A DNA stretch of 64,000 bases from Dendrolimus kikuchii. Lineage: Eukaryota > Arthropoda > Insecta > Lepidoptera > Lasiocampidae. The translations under genes were made by a program, and so were the position numbers. The stretch covers positions 22,054,387-22,118,386 of the forward strand of contig CM034392.1 of NCBI GenBank assembly GCA_019925095.2. The letters run 5' to 3'. How positions within the stretch are numbered: the first letter of the stretch is position 1; each line of letters opens with the position of its first letter. A model generated the notes under the pieces. The model was not told the origin of the DNA. It was given only the letters and a program-made list of their open reading frames with translations, and made no database searches. Below, piece by piece: positions 31,385 to 39,955 of this stretch.

Positions 31385-31480
31385 CATCGATGTCTCTGAA
31401 CCATCGATGTTTCAGTAAAAAAACATCGATGTTTGCCATCGATGTTCAATATTGCAAAACATCGATGTATCGATGTTATC
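31385..31480. repeat. Cluster of CATCGATG palindromes
   Basis: Seven ATCGATG sites occur within about 95 bp (GCATCGATGT, CCATCGATGT, ACATCGATGT repeated). ATCGAT is the core of the DRE-type site of the insect transcription factor DREF, but the flanking bases differ from TATCGATA. Confidence 0.6.
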
Positions 31481-31689
31481 TTATACGATGAACTTCACAT
31501 CGGTAACTCAACTTCAGAGTGGTGAATAAGTTCAATTCATTCACTGTCACTGTAAGTGAGCAGCTCCTGGGAACTACTCACTTACGAAGCACGAAGGCAT
31601 GATCTTTGAGTTAAGTTATAACCTTTGGATCAAGAACTATAGAGTTTTAAGCGTATTTTTCACAAAAAAGACAAAAACATTATTACTTT

Positions 31690-31795
31690 TAAGTCGGGTA
31701 TTTAAAATATAAAATACAAAATACAGCATTTCAACTATATGTATTTAAAATACAAAATACAAATTACAAAATACAAAATACCGTCAGGTGTTAGG
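31690..31795. repeat. hAT-like subterminal AAATACAAAATAC repeats, left
   Basis: AAAATACAAAATAC occurs repeatedly in the plus orientation and ends ATACCGTCAGGTG. A matching cluster lies at 34440-34575 on the other side of the LINE. Together they could be the ends of one hAT-type element disrupted by the LINE, though transposase sequence was not identified. Confidence 0.45.
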
Positions 31796-32109
31796 TTATG
31801 TAAATAAAATACTCACAAAAATCAAATAATAATCATTATTAGGTCCCTTGCCTATGAAATTGCCGTTTTTTCTGAAATAAGTTAACCTAATTTTATTATA
31901 TTTTTTTATTCTAATCTCCACGGCCTTGAAGATAGGGATATTTCCATCTTGTAGGTACGCGTAGATTTTGGTGGTTCCACCCGAATCTATGCGTGCGTAT
32001 ATCGGTCCCATGGCAGGGAATGCACAAAGACTAAAACAGCTTGCTTTTTTGAACTCGTTCATGAGGTGATCGACAAAGTTTTTGGGCAGTATCCTTTAGC
32101 AGAGGTAGT

Positions 32110-34045
32110 CATAATCGAAATTTTAATGCTCATTACGTTGAGTGGTTGGGTTCCTCGAGAATTGATCTGTCAGGAACTACTGCCTACGATTTTGCTCTCG
32201 CCCATGGATTCACTCAGCTGTCCAAGGAAACTTTTGTCGGGCGTCTCTTCCACCTCTGCGCACAGTGGACGACCGTCTGGTACACGCCGCCAAAGATAAA
32301 GTCAATCTTCTGGGTGAAATCTTTGCGGCCAATTCAACTCTTGAGACATAGGAGAAACTCCACCTACAATCCCTGTGTGAGTCTAGAATGTTGGAGGTGC
32401 GCTTTACTCAAAAAGCAGTCCGATGTGCTCTCTTCTCCCTCGACGTCAAAAAGTCTTCTGGCCCTGATGGCATTTCTGCCATTGTGCTGCAGACGTGTTT
32501 AGCTGAGCTGTCCCCAGCCAGTCCTTGCCCGACGTTTCACTCTCTCTTACTACAAGGGTTGTGTCCTCGCTTCGTGGAAGATTGCCCACGTGCACCTTGT
32601 CCCCAAAAAAGGGTACGTAACAGACACGTCGAATAGGCCTATAGCAATAACCTTTTTACTCTCAATAGTGATGGAGCGCATTATCAACGCGCAGCTCCTG
32701 TGTTACGTCGAAGATTACCAGCTGCTAAACGATCGGCAATACGGCTTCCGCCACAGTCGCTCAGCTCAAGATCTCTTGGTTTACCTAACCCACCGTTGGG
32801 CTGAAGCCATTGAGAGCAAAGAGGAAGCACTGGCAGTTAGTCTAGAATTCTAGATATTGCTAAGGCCTTCGACCGGGTCTGGCACAGGGCTCTTCTATCG
32901 GAGCGGCCATCGTATGAAATACCCGAAGGGCCTTGCACCTGGCTATCCATCTCTTTTGATGAGCGCAGCATTCAAGTCGTTGTCGACGGTTGTTGCTCAA
33001 GTTTCAAGCCCATCAACGCTGGTGTGCCCCAGGGTTGTGTGCTATCGCCAACGTTGTTCATCTTACATATCATTGATATGTTGTCTATTCGCAACATTCA
33101 TTCCAATGCGAATGACAGCACAGGCGATGCGCAGTACTCTGGTCGTGCAAACGTCCCTCGATCATTTGTGGAGGAAAGTTGGGTTAGACTTGTATCTGAG
33201 TAGAGTATTCCTTAGAGAGAGTCTCTGAATGGGGGAGACAAAACCTTGTCCATTTCAACCCCAAGAAGACATAGGTCTGCGTATTATCTGCCAAAAAAAC
33301 TCCATTCGAGCAATCGCTTCAGTTCCAAGGAACTCCCCTTACCACCTCCAAGAGTATTGGGATCCTCAGTGTTGACATCGCGAACGATGTTGAGGGGCCA
33401 TCTTGAAGGCAAGGCAAAACTTGCCTCTAAGAAGCTGGGAATGTTAAACCGGTCCAAGCAGTACTTCACACCGCGGCAACGCTTTGTGCTTTGTAAAACC
33501 CAGGTGAGCCCGCATATGGAGTACTGCTCACACTTTTGGGCTGGAGCACCTGGCTACCAACTCGATCCCCTAGACAGTATTCAACGTCGAGCTGTTCACG
33601 TTGTTGATGATCCCATACTCACAGATGGTCTAGATACGCTTGGCCTTATGAGAGACTTCGCTCTCTCTACGTATTCTACTGACTGTATAACGGAGTGTAT
33701 TCGGAAGAACTGTATAGAATGGTGTATTCGTCCTCTTTCTACCACCGAACCGCTCACCATGTGTTGGGATTTCACCCCCACTTCCTTAAGCCGCTTCGCT
33801 CATGTACGCAACGGTTCTGTAGAACCTTTTTCCTGCATACCGTGGGGATTTGGAATGAGCTCCCAGCCGAGGTTTTTCCACAGCGCTACGATATGGAGTT
33901 CTTCAAAAAGGGTGTCATAAAATTTCTTCGAGGCTGGCAGCGGGTTGATGAAATCTCTGGTGTTGCAAATGTCCATAAGCGACAGTAACCGCTTTCCATC
34001 AGGTGGGCCGTCAGCCTGTCTGTTGTGCTCCAGCTATAAAGAAAG
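32110..34045 (+). pseudogene. Jockey/CR1-type LINE, endonuclease to 3' tail, inactive
   Basis: From about 32120 the endonuclease end reads NFNAHYVEWLGSSRIDLSG and TAYDFALAHGFTQLS. It then jumps (internal deletion) to the reverse-transcriptase N-terminus VRFTQKAVRCALFSLDVKK, followed by SSGPDGISAIVLQT, RPIAIT, RQYGFRHSRSAQDLLVYL, DIAKAFDRVWH and VPQGCVLSPTLFILHI. The catalytic YADD is replaced by NAND (about 33109-33120). After that come HLEGKAKLASKKLGMLNRSK, SPHMEYCSHFWAGAPGYQL and SIQRRAVHVVDDPILTDGL. The C-terminus (FHPHFLKPLRSCTQRFCRTF, WNELPAEVFPQRYDM) reads to 33988. Many frameshifts. The 3' UTR GTTGCAAATGTCCATAAGCG is shared with the SINE-like family. Confidence 0.92.
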
Positions 34046-34439
34046 GTCGAAATTTCCAGAATGGAAGCGGGAAAACCAATAACAAGTGGTACGTTCATTG
34101 TAGTGTTCGCTCATAAAGGTTGTTGATGTTGCTTGTCGCTCTTGCCGCGTTGCTGCCACTACGGTACTCTTATTCCATAATTACTCGAATTTTTAACTAT
34201 CCATGATGATGAAAAAGATTCAAATGCGAAGAAAACATAACACTTATCAATAAACAAATGACTAATTTTAAAAAAAGAATTTCATGTTTTCAAAGTAAAA
34301 TTAATTTGAAATTATATATCTTAGCGAAACAAAAATATTTCTTTTAAATGGCCAGTACTGCAGAACTTACCTAATATTTAGCGGTCACCATTTTCTTATG
34401 AAACTTATGAAAGCTATCGAGCGCTATTTTCTGAAGAAC
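34046..34439. other. No gene recognised
   Basis: AT-rich DNA between the LINE tail and the second AAATAC cluster. No motif. Confidence 0.4.
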
Positions 34440-34575
34440 ACACCCATCAATAAGGTAGCTAAATGTATTTTGTGAAATGTATTTTGCAACCATAAGTATT
34501 TGAAATACTAATTACAAAATACCTCAGCGTCAGGTATTTGAAATACTAATTACAAATTACATTTTTAACAAGTAA
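34440..34575. repeat. hAT-like subterminal repeats, right
   Basis: GTATTTTGTGAAATGTATTTTG, TTTGAAATACTAATTACAAA (twice) and GCGTCAGGTATTTGAAATAC mirror the cluster at 31690-31795. Confidence 0.45.
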
Positions 34576-35296
34576 TTATTTCTGATTTCTTGTGCATAAT
34601 GTGTTATAATTATTAACGTTGATGTAAAACATCGTAAAAATCAAGATCAGTGATGTATGAATACCACCAATTTTCTTTTAACTAGTCTACATATACAGAT
34701 AGATATGACAATTTTATAAGGCCAAAAATGAGACGAATGTTGACGAAGTACTCCGATTTAGAACCCTGTACTGAGGTTGGGCGTGAAATAGCTAGATTCC
34801 GACTCTCGTATTAATTACGCTACTCTAATAATTTAGAGAAAGGGCTCGAAAGTCAATGTAGTATTGTAATAAATGCTTAAGTACAGCTACTTTAAAACGA
34901 TTACGTGGCGTAACGAATCGGACATTCCTAATCAGTCTTTATTTTTCTGTAAACACCCCAAATATTTGTTTCATATTTCTACTAGTATGTCACGCCTTTA
35001 CTTGAACAATACTAGGCAACCAGTAGCCCATGAAGCACTCAATCGAGGTAAAAAGACGGTAATTTGCCGCTATAAGTCGAGCATTGAGAAGTGCCGGCGT
35101 TCTATTGATTACATTCAAGTGAAATAGAGCGAAATGGATAAAGTAGCATCAATACCTATAAATTAAGTTGATACTTGTCGTTTTCTCCGCTTGACTTCTT
35201 TATATTGACACAGTACTGTTAGTACCTTCTGTTTAGCAAATTTATGATGTGTAAGTGATGCCTATAATTGTCTTATTATGTATATGCGACAAAACT
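34576..35296. other. No confirmed gene
   Basis: An 84-codon frame at 34873-35127 (MLKYSYFKTITWRNESD start) matches no family I know. It is preceded by no evident promoter and is kept as unassigned. Confidence 0.3.
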
Positions 35297-35402
35297 ATCC
35301 GTGCAGGAATTGAGTAATTCCTGTAACCTTTCTTAAGAGGTGATAAAACAGCCCAAAGCCAGATAACACCCTTGGTCGAGAGTATGCCACCGTAACAACA
35401 TT
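35297..35402 (+). mobile_element. SINE-like repeat, short and degenerate
   Basis: Head ATCCGTGCAGGAATTGAGTA, then TCTTAAGAGGTGATAAAACA, AGCCAGATAACACC and ATGCCACCGTAACAACA correspond to the first half of the full-length repeat. It stops before a TTTTTTTTATTATTATTATT run. Confidence 0.65.
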
Positions 35403-35425
35403 TTTTTTATTATTATTATTAACAT

Positions 35426-36472
35426 CTCTACGGACTCGAGTTCCGTACCCTTTTTTACTACTTAATTTCTATGAAAAATTTTAAAGTCCATACACGCTTA
35501 TTGTTTATTTTTGTTACTGTGTGTGACATTAATTTAGTGATTTTTATGTTGTGGTGTACCTTAAGAATAACTTATTATATTAATTTATTCTAATTTTAAT
35601 ACTAAACTTATACTAATGTAGAGTGTGTCTGTTACATGCTGGTGTTGTGAGGAACTGCATGTGCAGTGTGGGCTTTATATCTATACTTATATATAGTCCT
35701 ATCTAGTGCCATGTGTGTTGTTTTTTTCTTTTCTGTGCCTGGTTTATTAATTTTTAGGCTCTTTGTGTGTCTTGGTTTGTTTGTGAAGTGTACGTGTAAT
35801 GCAATGCGATGGTAGTGCACGTTGGTTTGAATATGTGTATAAGTTTTATTGTTACTTATGTGTTTGTGACTTTGTGTGGTGTTATAATTTATTGTTTAAT
35901 TGTTGTGACAACATTGAGTACTGTACTATTTAATGAGCAAATATTTTTCATTTCTTAGGGTTCTGAAGCAATACTGGAAAAAAAAATATAAAGTCATGTT
36001 CATCCATTTGTTTTTTCGTCTATCGGTTTGTCCATGTGTCAAAGCCATTATCTTCTACTACGCGTTTATTGGTACAGTTTATTAATTTAATGAATATAGA
36101 AGCACATATAGTAGCAATTACTGATTGAATGAAAAAAATAATTAAAGAATATCGCATGATTTTTTTAATACTGTATTACGTACATGTAAGTTCACTGAAA
36201 CATTTGCATTCCCTCAAGTATATGTATGAACACACTGCATATGCATTTCCTCGTAATACCAGCATGTAACAGATACACTCTACATTAGTATAAGTTTAGT
36301 ATTAAAATTAGAATAAATTAATATAAGTTATTCGTAAGTTACACCACAACACAAATATCATTGAATAAATATCACACACAATAACAAATATAAACAATAA
36401 GTGTGTATAAATTCTAAAAACTTTCTTCACAATTAAGTTGTAAAAAAGGGTACGGAACTCGAGTCCGTAGAG
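35426..36472. mobile_element. Foldback element with ~245-bp inverted arms
   Basis: The left arm 35426-35670 begins CTCTACGGACTCGAGTTCCG and passes through TAAACTTATACTAATGTAGA and GTTACATGCTGGTGTTGTGA. The right arm 36230-36472 is its reverse complement (CACACTGCATATGCATTTCC, CAGCATGTAACAGA, ATTAGTATAAGTTTAGTATT, CGGAACTCGAGTCCGTAGAG). Arms are diverged in part but alignable end to end. The interior of about 560 bp is AT-rich and non-coding. No transposase frame is present, so it is a non-autonomous foldback or long-TIR element. Confidence 0.85.
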
Positions 36473-36525
36473 TTGTCAAAAAAACAAAAAAAAGTACATG
36501 CATGTATGTGTGTATCACGTCACGT

Positions 36526-36839
36526 TATTTTTTTTATTTCCTTATTTCCACGATTGAATTTATTTTTGCTAACGTACTGCAGATTAGTCTGACCGCCCGC
36601 TTGATGCAAGGTGGTTACTGTAGTCTATGGACCTTTGCAACCCTAAAGGTGCTACCAACATGCTGCCGGCCTCAAATGCAGAACTGGTACCTGGCCACTA
36701 ACGCCGGAACACAGCTCAATGTTGTTATAGCGACATGCTTTAGAGTAGGGATGGTATCGTCCAAATGGCCAAATGCTCTGCCATCTGGCTATGGACTTAT
36801 TGTCCCCATTTAGTACTCTTTCTCTGATCTTGTACGGAT
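36526..36839 (-). mobile_element. SINE-like ~300-bp repeat, diverged
   Basis: GACCGCCCGCTTGATGCAAG, TATGGACCTTTGCAACCCTA, TGGCCACTAACGCCGGAACA, AATGGCCAAATGCTCTGCCA and TTGTACGGATAAA correspond in order to the minus-strand repeat with many substitutions. It is one of the oldest copies in the window. Confidence 0.78.
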
Positions 36840-37011
36840 AAAACACCGCCACATGACAAGCTTCTTGTCAAATCTCATCGATATATTACTACATATAATA
36901 TAGACTCGGTAGATATGGAACAAAATTACTATGATATGCACAAACAGACAAACGTACTATATACGGATGAACTTTTTCCAAAATCACTGCTAAACACACG
37001 CTCTTATTCAT

Positions 37012-37090
37012 ATTGACTTAGAGTAAGTTTGAACGCTTCTTTAAGAACCATAAACAAAGGTTCAAACTTACTCTAACTCAACATGAATCA
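37012..37090. repeat. Hairpin element, ~29-bp arms
   Basis: ATTCATATTGACTTAGAGTA plus AGTTTGAAC pairs with GTTCAAACTTACTCTAACTC plus AACATGAAT around a loop of about 20 bases. The outer block recurs near 23795-23815 (TAAATCAATATGAATAAGAC). Confidence 0.7.
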
Positions 37091-37358
37091 GACTATTATC
37101 CACTATTCTATTATCTATATCTATTCCTAAATCATACAACGAGCATACTCGTATTATTTGCATTTTCAAGAAATTCCAGATCAAAGACGCAATATTATCT
37201 ATGTAAATCTATACAATTATACTATGATTATTATTTTATATAAAGTCATATACCTGTATATATATACTATATTTTTGTCTTATTTTTACGTTTACTTGAC
37301 TTCCCATTAAAAAATATATATATTTTTTTACTTTCATATTTTAGTCAACATTGCACAC

Positions 37359-37437
37359 GGACAAGTGGCAAAACGAATCGCAACAAAATTTTAATTTCAA
37401 GTAAAAATTTTGTTGCGATTCGTTTTTCCACTTGTCT
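37359..37437. repeat. Inverted repeat at start of tandem array
   Basis: GACAAGTGGCAAAACGAATC followed by GCAACAAAATTTT (37359-37391) pairs with AAAATTTTGTTGCGATTCGT followed by TTTTCCACTTGTC around a short centre. The right arm is the beginning of the array, so the left arm is an inverted copy of one array monomer. Confidence 0.8.
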
Positions 37438-38050
37438 GTTGCCATTCGTTTATCCAGTTGTCCGCTGCGTTCGTTTTTCCACTTATCCGTTGCCATTCGT
37501 TTTTCCACTGGTTCGTTGCGATTCGTTTTTCCACTTGTCTGTTACCATTCGTTTATCCAGTTGTCCGCTGCGTTCGTTTTTCCACTTATCCGTTGCCATT
37601 CGTTTTTCCACTGGTTCGTTGCGATTCGTTTTTCCACTTGTCTGTTGCCATTCGTTTATCCAGTTGTCCGCTGCGTTCGTTTTTCCACTTATCCGTTGCC
37701 ATTCGTTTTTCCACTTGTTCGTTGCGATTCGTTTTTCCAGTTGTCTGTTGCCATTCGTTTATCCAGTTGTTCAAAGTTTTTCCACTTATCCGTTGCCATT
37801 CGTTTTTCCACTTCTTCGTTGCGATTCGTTTTTCCACTTGTCTGTTGCCATTCGTTTATCCAGTTGTCCGCTGCGTTCGTTTTTCCACTTATCCGTTGCC
37901 ATTCGTTTTTCCACTTGTTCGTTGCGATTCGTTTTTCCAGTTGTCTGTTGCCATTCGTTTATCCAGTTGTCCGCTGCGTTCGTTTTTCCACTTATCCGTT
38001 GCCATTCGGTTTTCCACTTGTTCGTTGCGATTCGTTTTTCCACATGTCCA
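37421..38050. repeat. Higher-order tandem array: six 103-bp units of four monomers
   Basis: The basic monomer is 25-26 bp, starting CGTTTTTCCACTTG. Four variants in fixed order (A ending TCTGTTGCCATT, B CGTTTATCCAGTTG ending CGCTGCGTT, C ending TATCCGTTGCCATT, D ending TTCGTTGCGATT) make a 103-bp unit (26+25+26+26). Units start at 37421, 37524, 37627, 37730 (97 bp, monomer B shortened), 37827 and 37930, with a partial monomer to 38050. All three plus frames are free of stops because 103 is not a multiple of 3. Overlapping 214-225-codon frames here are therefore a by-product of the repeat and not genes. Confidence 0.95.
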
Positions 38051-38089
38051 TTGAAGTTTCACTTCTACTATGTGTCCCAATACACATTT

Positions 38090-38275
38090 CGGTTTTTATA
38101 TTGATTTAGTATATTTTTATGCATAATTTAAAAAAATATTAACATTCATGACTTCTTCTCTATATAAACTACAAGTGTGCGAAATTTCATACTCCTCCGT
38201 CCACGCTATTTTCGTAAAAAGGGGTTCAAAGTTTTTGCTTCACGTATTAATACAATATATAAATTCTATTCTACT
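38090..38275 (+). repeat. 3' half of the ~370-bp repeat (possible Helitron)
   Basis: TTATATTGATTTAGTATATT, ATAAACTACAAGTGTGCGAA, TCCGTCCACGCTATTTTCGT and TTTTTGCTTCACGTATTAAT match the 3' half of 21630-22005. The higher-order array ends about 40 bp upstream, where the 5' half would be expected. Confidence 0.65.
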
Positions 38276-38682
38276 CTATATTGAAACGGTGTAACAAAGA
38301 CAAAAATAGGGCAGCTTGATACTTCCCCTTTTTGTTAAAAAAAACCCCATAATTACACTGACAAATGTTGTGCGTTTACTCTCACTTAGTGATAAGTGCC
38401 ATGGTGTTATTCACGACAGCCATGGAAACTTTATCTACGATCTGCCGAGGAAAATGCGTGTTATCAGTGTAAAGAGTTTTGGAGATTACGTGCAAGGACT
38501 GGAATTGACGTTGTATATTACACATGTTAGATATATAGAATAGGTGCGGATGAAACGACTAAGTATTATGCTGGTAAATGGAATATGTTAGGTAAGCTTT
38601 TGGTGGATACTTCAAGGGTGATATTTTGCTGTGGAGTTTTATTTTCTTAGGGTAATCCCGTTCAAACCCTCGTCGTTCAAAC
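38276..38682. other. No confirmed gene
   Basis: A 75-codon frame at 38316-38543 has no recognised motif. No inverted ends. Confidence 0.35.
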
Positions 38683-38842
38683 AAGTTGGCGGTAGGCTAA
38701 ATAAAATTTTAACAATACTTAATGACGCTTGACATCTTTGTCTTCCATGATCACGGCTACTGAAAAGTGGCTGAAACGTCGAAATAATAAAAATCAAATA
38801 AATTACCGTGCTTAAAACCGTTAAAACGTAGTTTTATTATGC
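38683..38842 (+). mobile_element. Penelope-like element arm (pLTR)
   Basis: AAGTTGGCGGTAGGCTAAAT, TTGACATCTTTGTCTTCC, GATCACGGCTACTGAAAAG, TGGCTGAAACGTCGAAA and AAAACCGTTAAAACGTAGTT follow the right arm of 55527-56250. The coding part is absent. Confidence 0.8.
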
Positions 38843-38991
38843 ATACTAGCCGTGAAAACTTAAGGAAATATAACTTAGTAACTACTGTTGGATATGGATA
38901 ATTTTAAGCCAGAATCAAGTGATGGTAGGAAAAACTTAAACTGTTTAGGGAAATACAACTTTTCAAATTGAAGCAAGAACTTCTTAATTTA

Positions 38992-39143
38992 CATACATAC
39001 ATAACTTCACGCCTGTTCACTTGCGGGGTAGGCACGAACAACAGAGTGCCATTTAGGCTTATTCTTACACACCTCACTTGCCTCTTTGACATTCATAACT
39101 CTTGTCATGCAAGCTCGTCTGTACTTAAGGCTCCTGACATCAC
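38992..39143 (-). pseudogene. RTE-like LINE 3' end with TSD
   Basis: Minus strand encodes the last ~40 codons through a KWHSVVRAYPAS-like end (one change, GTGAACAGG in place of GGGAACTGG), then the (ATGT)n tail. CTTCTTAATTTA lies at 38980-38991 and at 39144-39155, a 12-bp target-site duplication. Confidence 0.9.
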
Positions 39144-39329
39144 CTTCTTAATTTAGTATCAGTCAAAGACTTATAACAGGCTAAGACGCTAGAAGAAAGG
39201 TTACAAGGATTCGCCTTTCTCCTAGTACCTATTTCTGTAAAGATTATTCAACAACTTAAATATTTATGACCACTTGACACTCGGTAGATCCACAATCCGC
39301 ATGAAGGCATATTTATATAAATAAGACTA

Positions 39330-39735
39330 GGATATGCTCGTGACTTCGTCCATGCTTGACATGAAATTCCCTCGGGATTACCGGGACACAAATTATCGCA
39401 GCATTGAAAAAAGAATGTAAGCTATCGATTTAGTGGAAACTGTGTCGGAATAAGCTAATTTTTATGCATCCGAAAATATCACACATTTTATTAAATTTGC
39501 TATCGATCAGTAAAAAAATCACATTAGAATTAGATTTTTTTTAATCTCGCCATTTTATATCATTTCCAGAAAAATTTCAGATTCACAGGATAAAAAGTAG
39601 TAGTAGCTTTTAAGTCTATAAATTAGCTGATCAACGAAAACCGCATCGAATTCGGCCTAGTAGTTTTTACACAAATCCCGAACAGACTAGAAATCTAAAA
39701 AAAAATTGCATCGTGTTCTCTATCGTTTATCTTAA
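39330..39735 (+). repeat. Dispersed repeat (CGACTTCGTCCATGCTTG type), long copy
   Basis: AGGATATGCTCGTGACTTCG, GCTATCGATTTAGTGGAAAC, TCGGAATAAGCTAATTTTTA, TTGCTATCGATCAGTAAAA and AATTGCATCGTGTTCTC mirror the block order of 19683-20190. Confidence 0.6.
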
Positions 39736-39739
39736 TTTA

Positions 39740-39955
39740 TATAAATTACGTGTCACGTTGTTTGTCCGCGATGTACTCCTAAACTACTTGATCGATTTTA
39801 ATCAAATTTGCACACCGTGTGCAGTTTGATCCGACTTGAAAGATAGGATAGCTTACATTTGGACCCGATAGGTGGCGCTGCAATCGGGTTCTAAATTTTA
39901 TTTCTTCAAGGCAGAACAACGTCTGCCGGGACAGCTACCTATATATATATTCCCG
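39740..39955 (-). repeat. Dispersed repeat (CCCGGCAGACGTTGT type), inverted
   Basis: Minus strand starts AGCTGTCCCGGCAGACGTTG, continues TAGAACCCGATTGCAGCGCC and AAATCGATCAAGTAGTTTAG, and ends AATTTATATAAATTAAG. It corresponds to 3835-4400 with a deletion in the middle. Confidence 0.65.

Noticed and set aside
34873..35127. 84-codon plus frame as a gene
   Set aside because: No homology recognised and no supporting signals; kept only as unassigned.
37421..38050. CRISPR array
   Set aside because: The 25-26 bp monomers are contiguous with no spacers, and the DNA is clearly eukaryotic.
37410..38109. Three overlapping plus frames of 214-225 codons and shorter minus frames as genes
   Set aside because: They lie in a 103-bp tandem array lacking stops in every plus frame. 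Codon content is dictated by the repeat, and there is no start context or homology.
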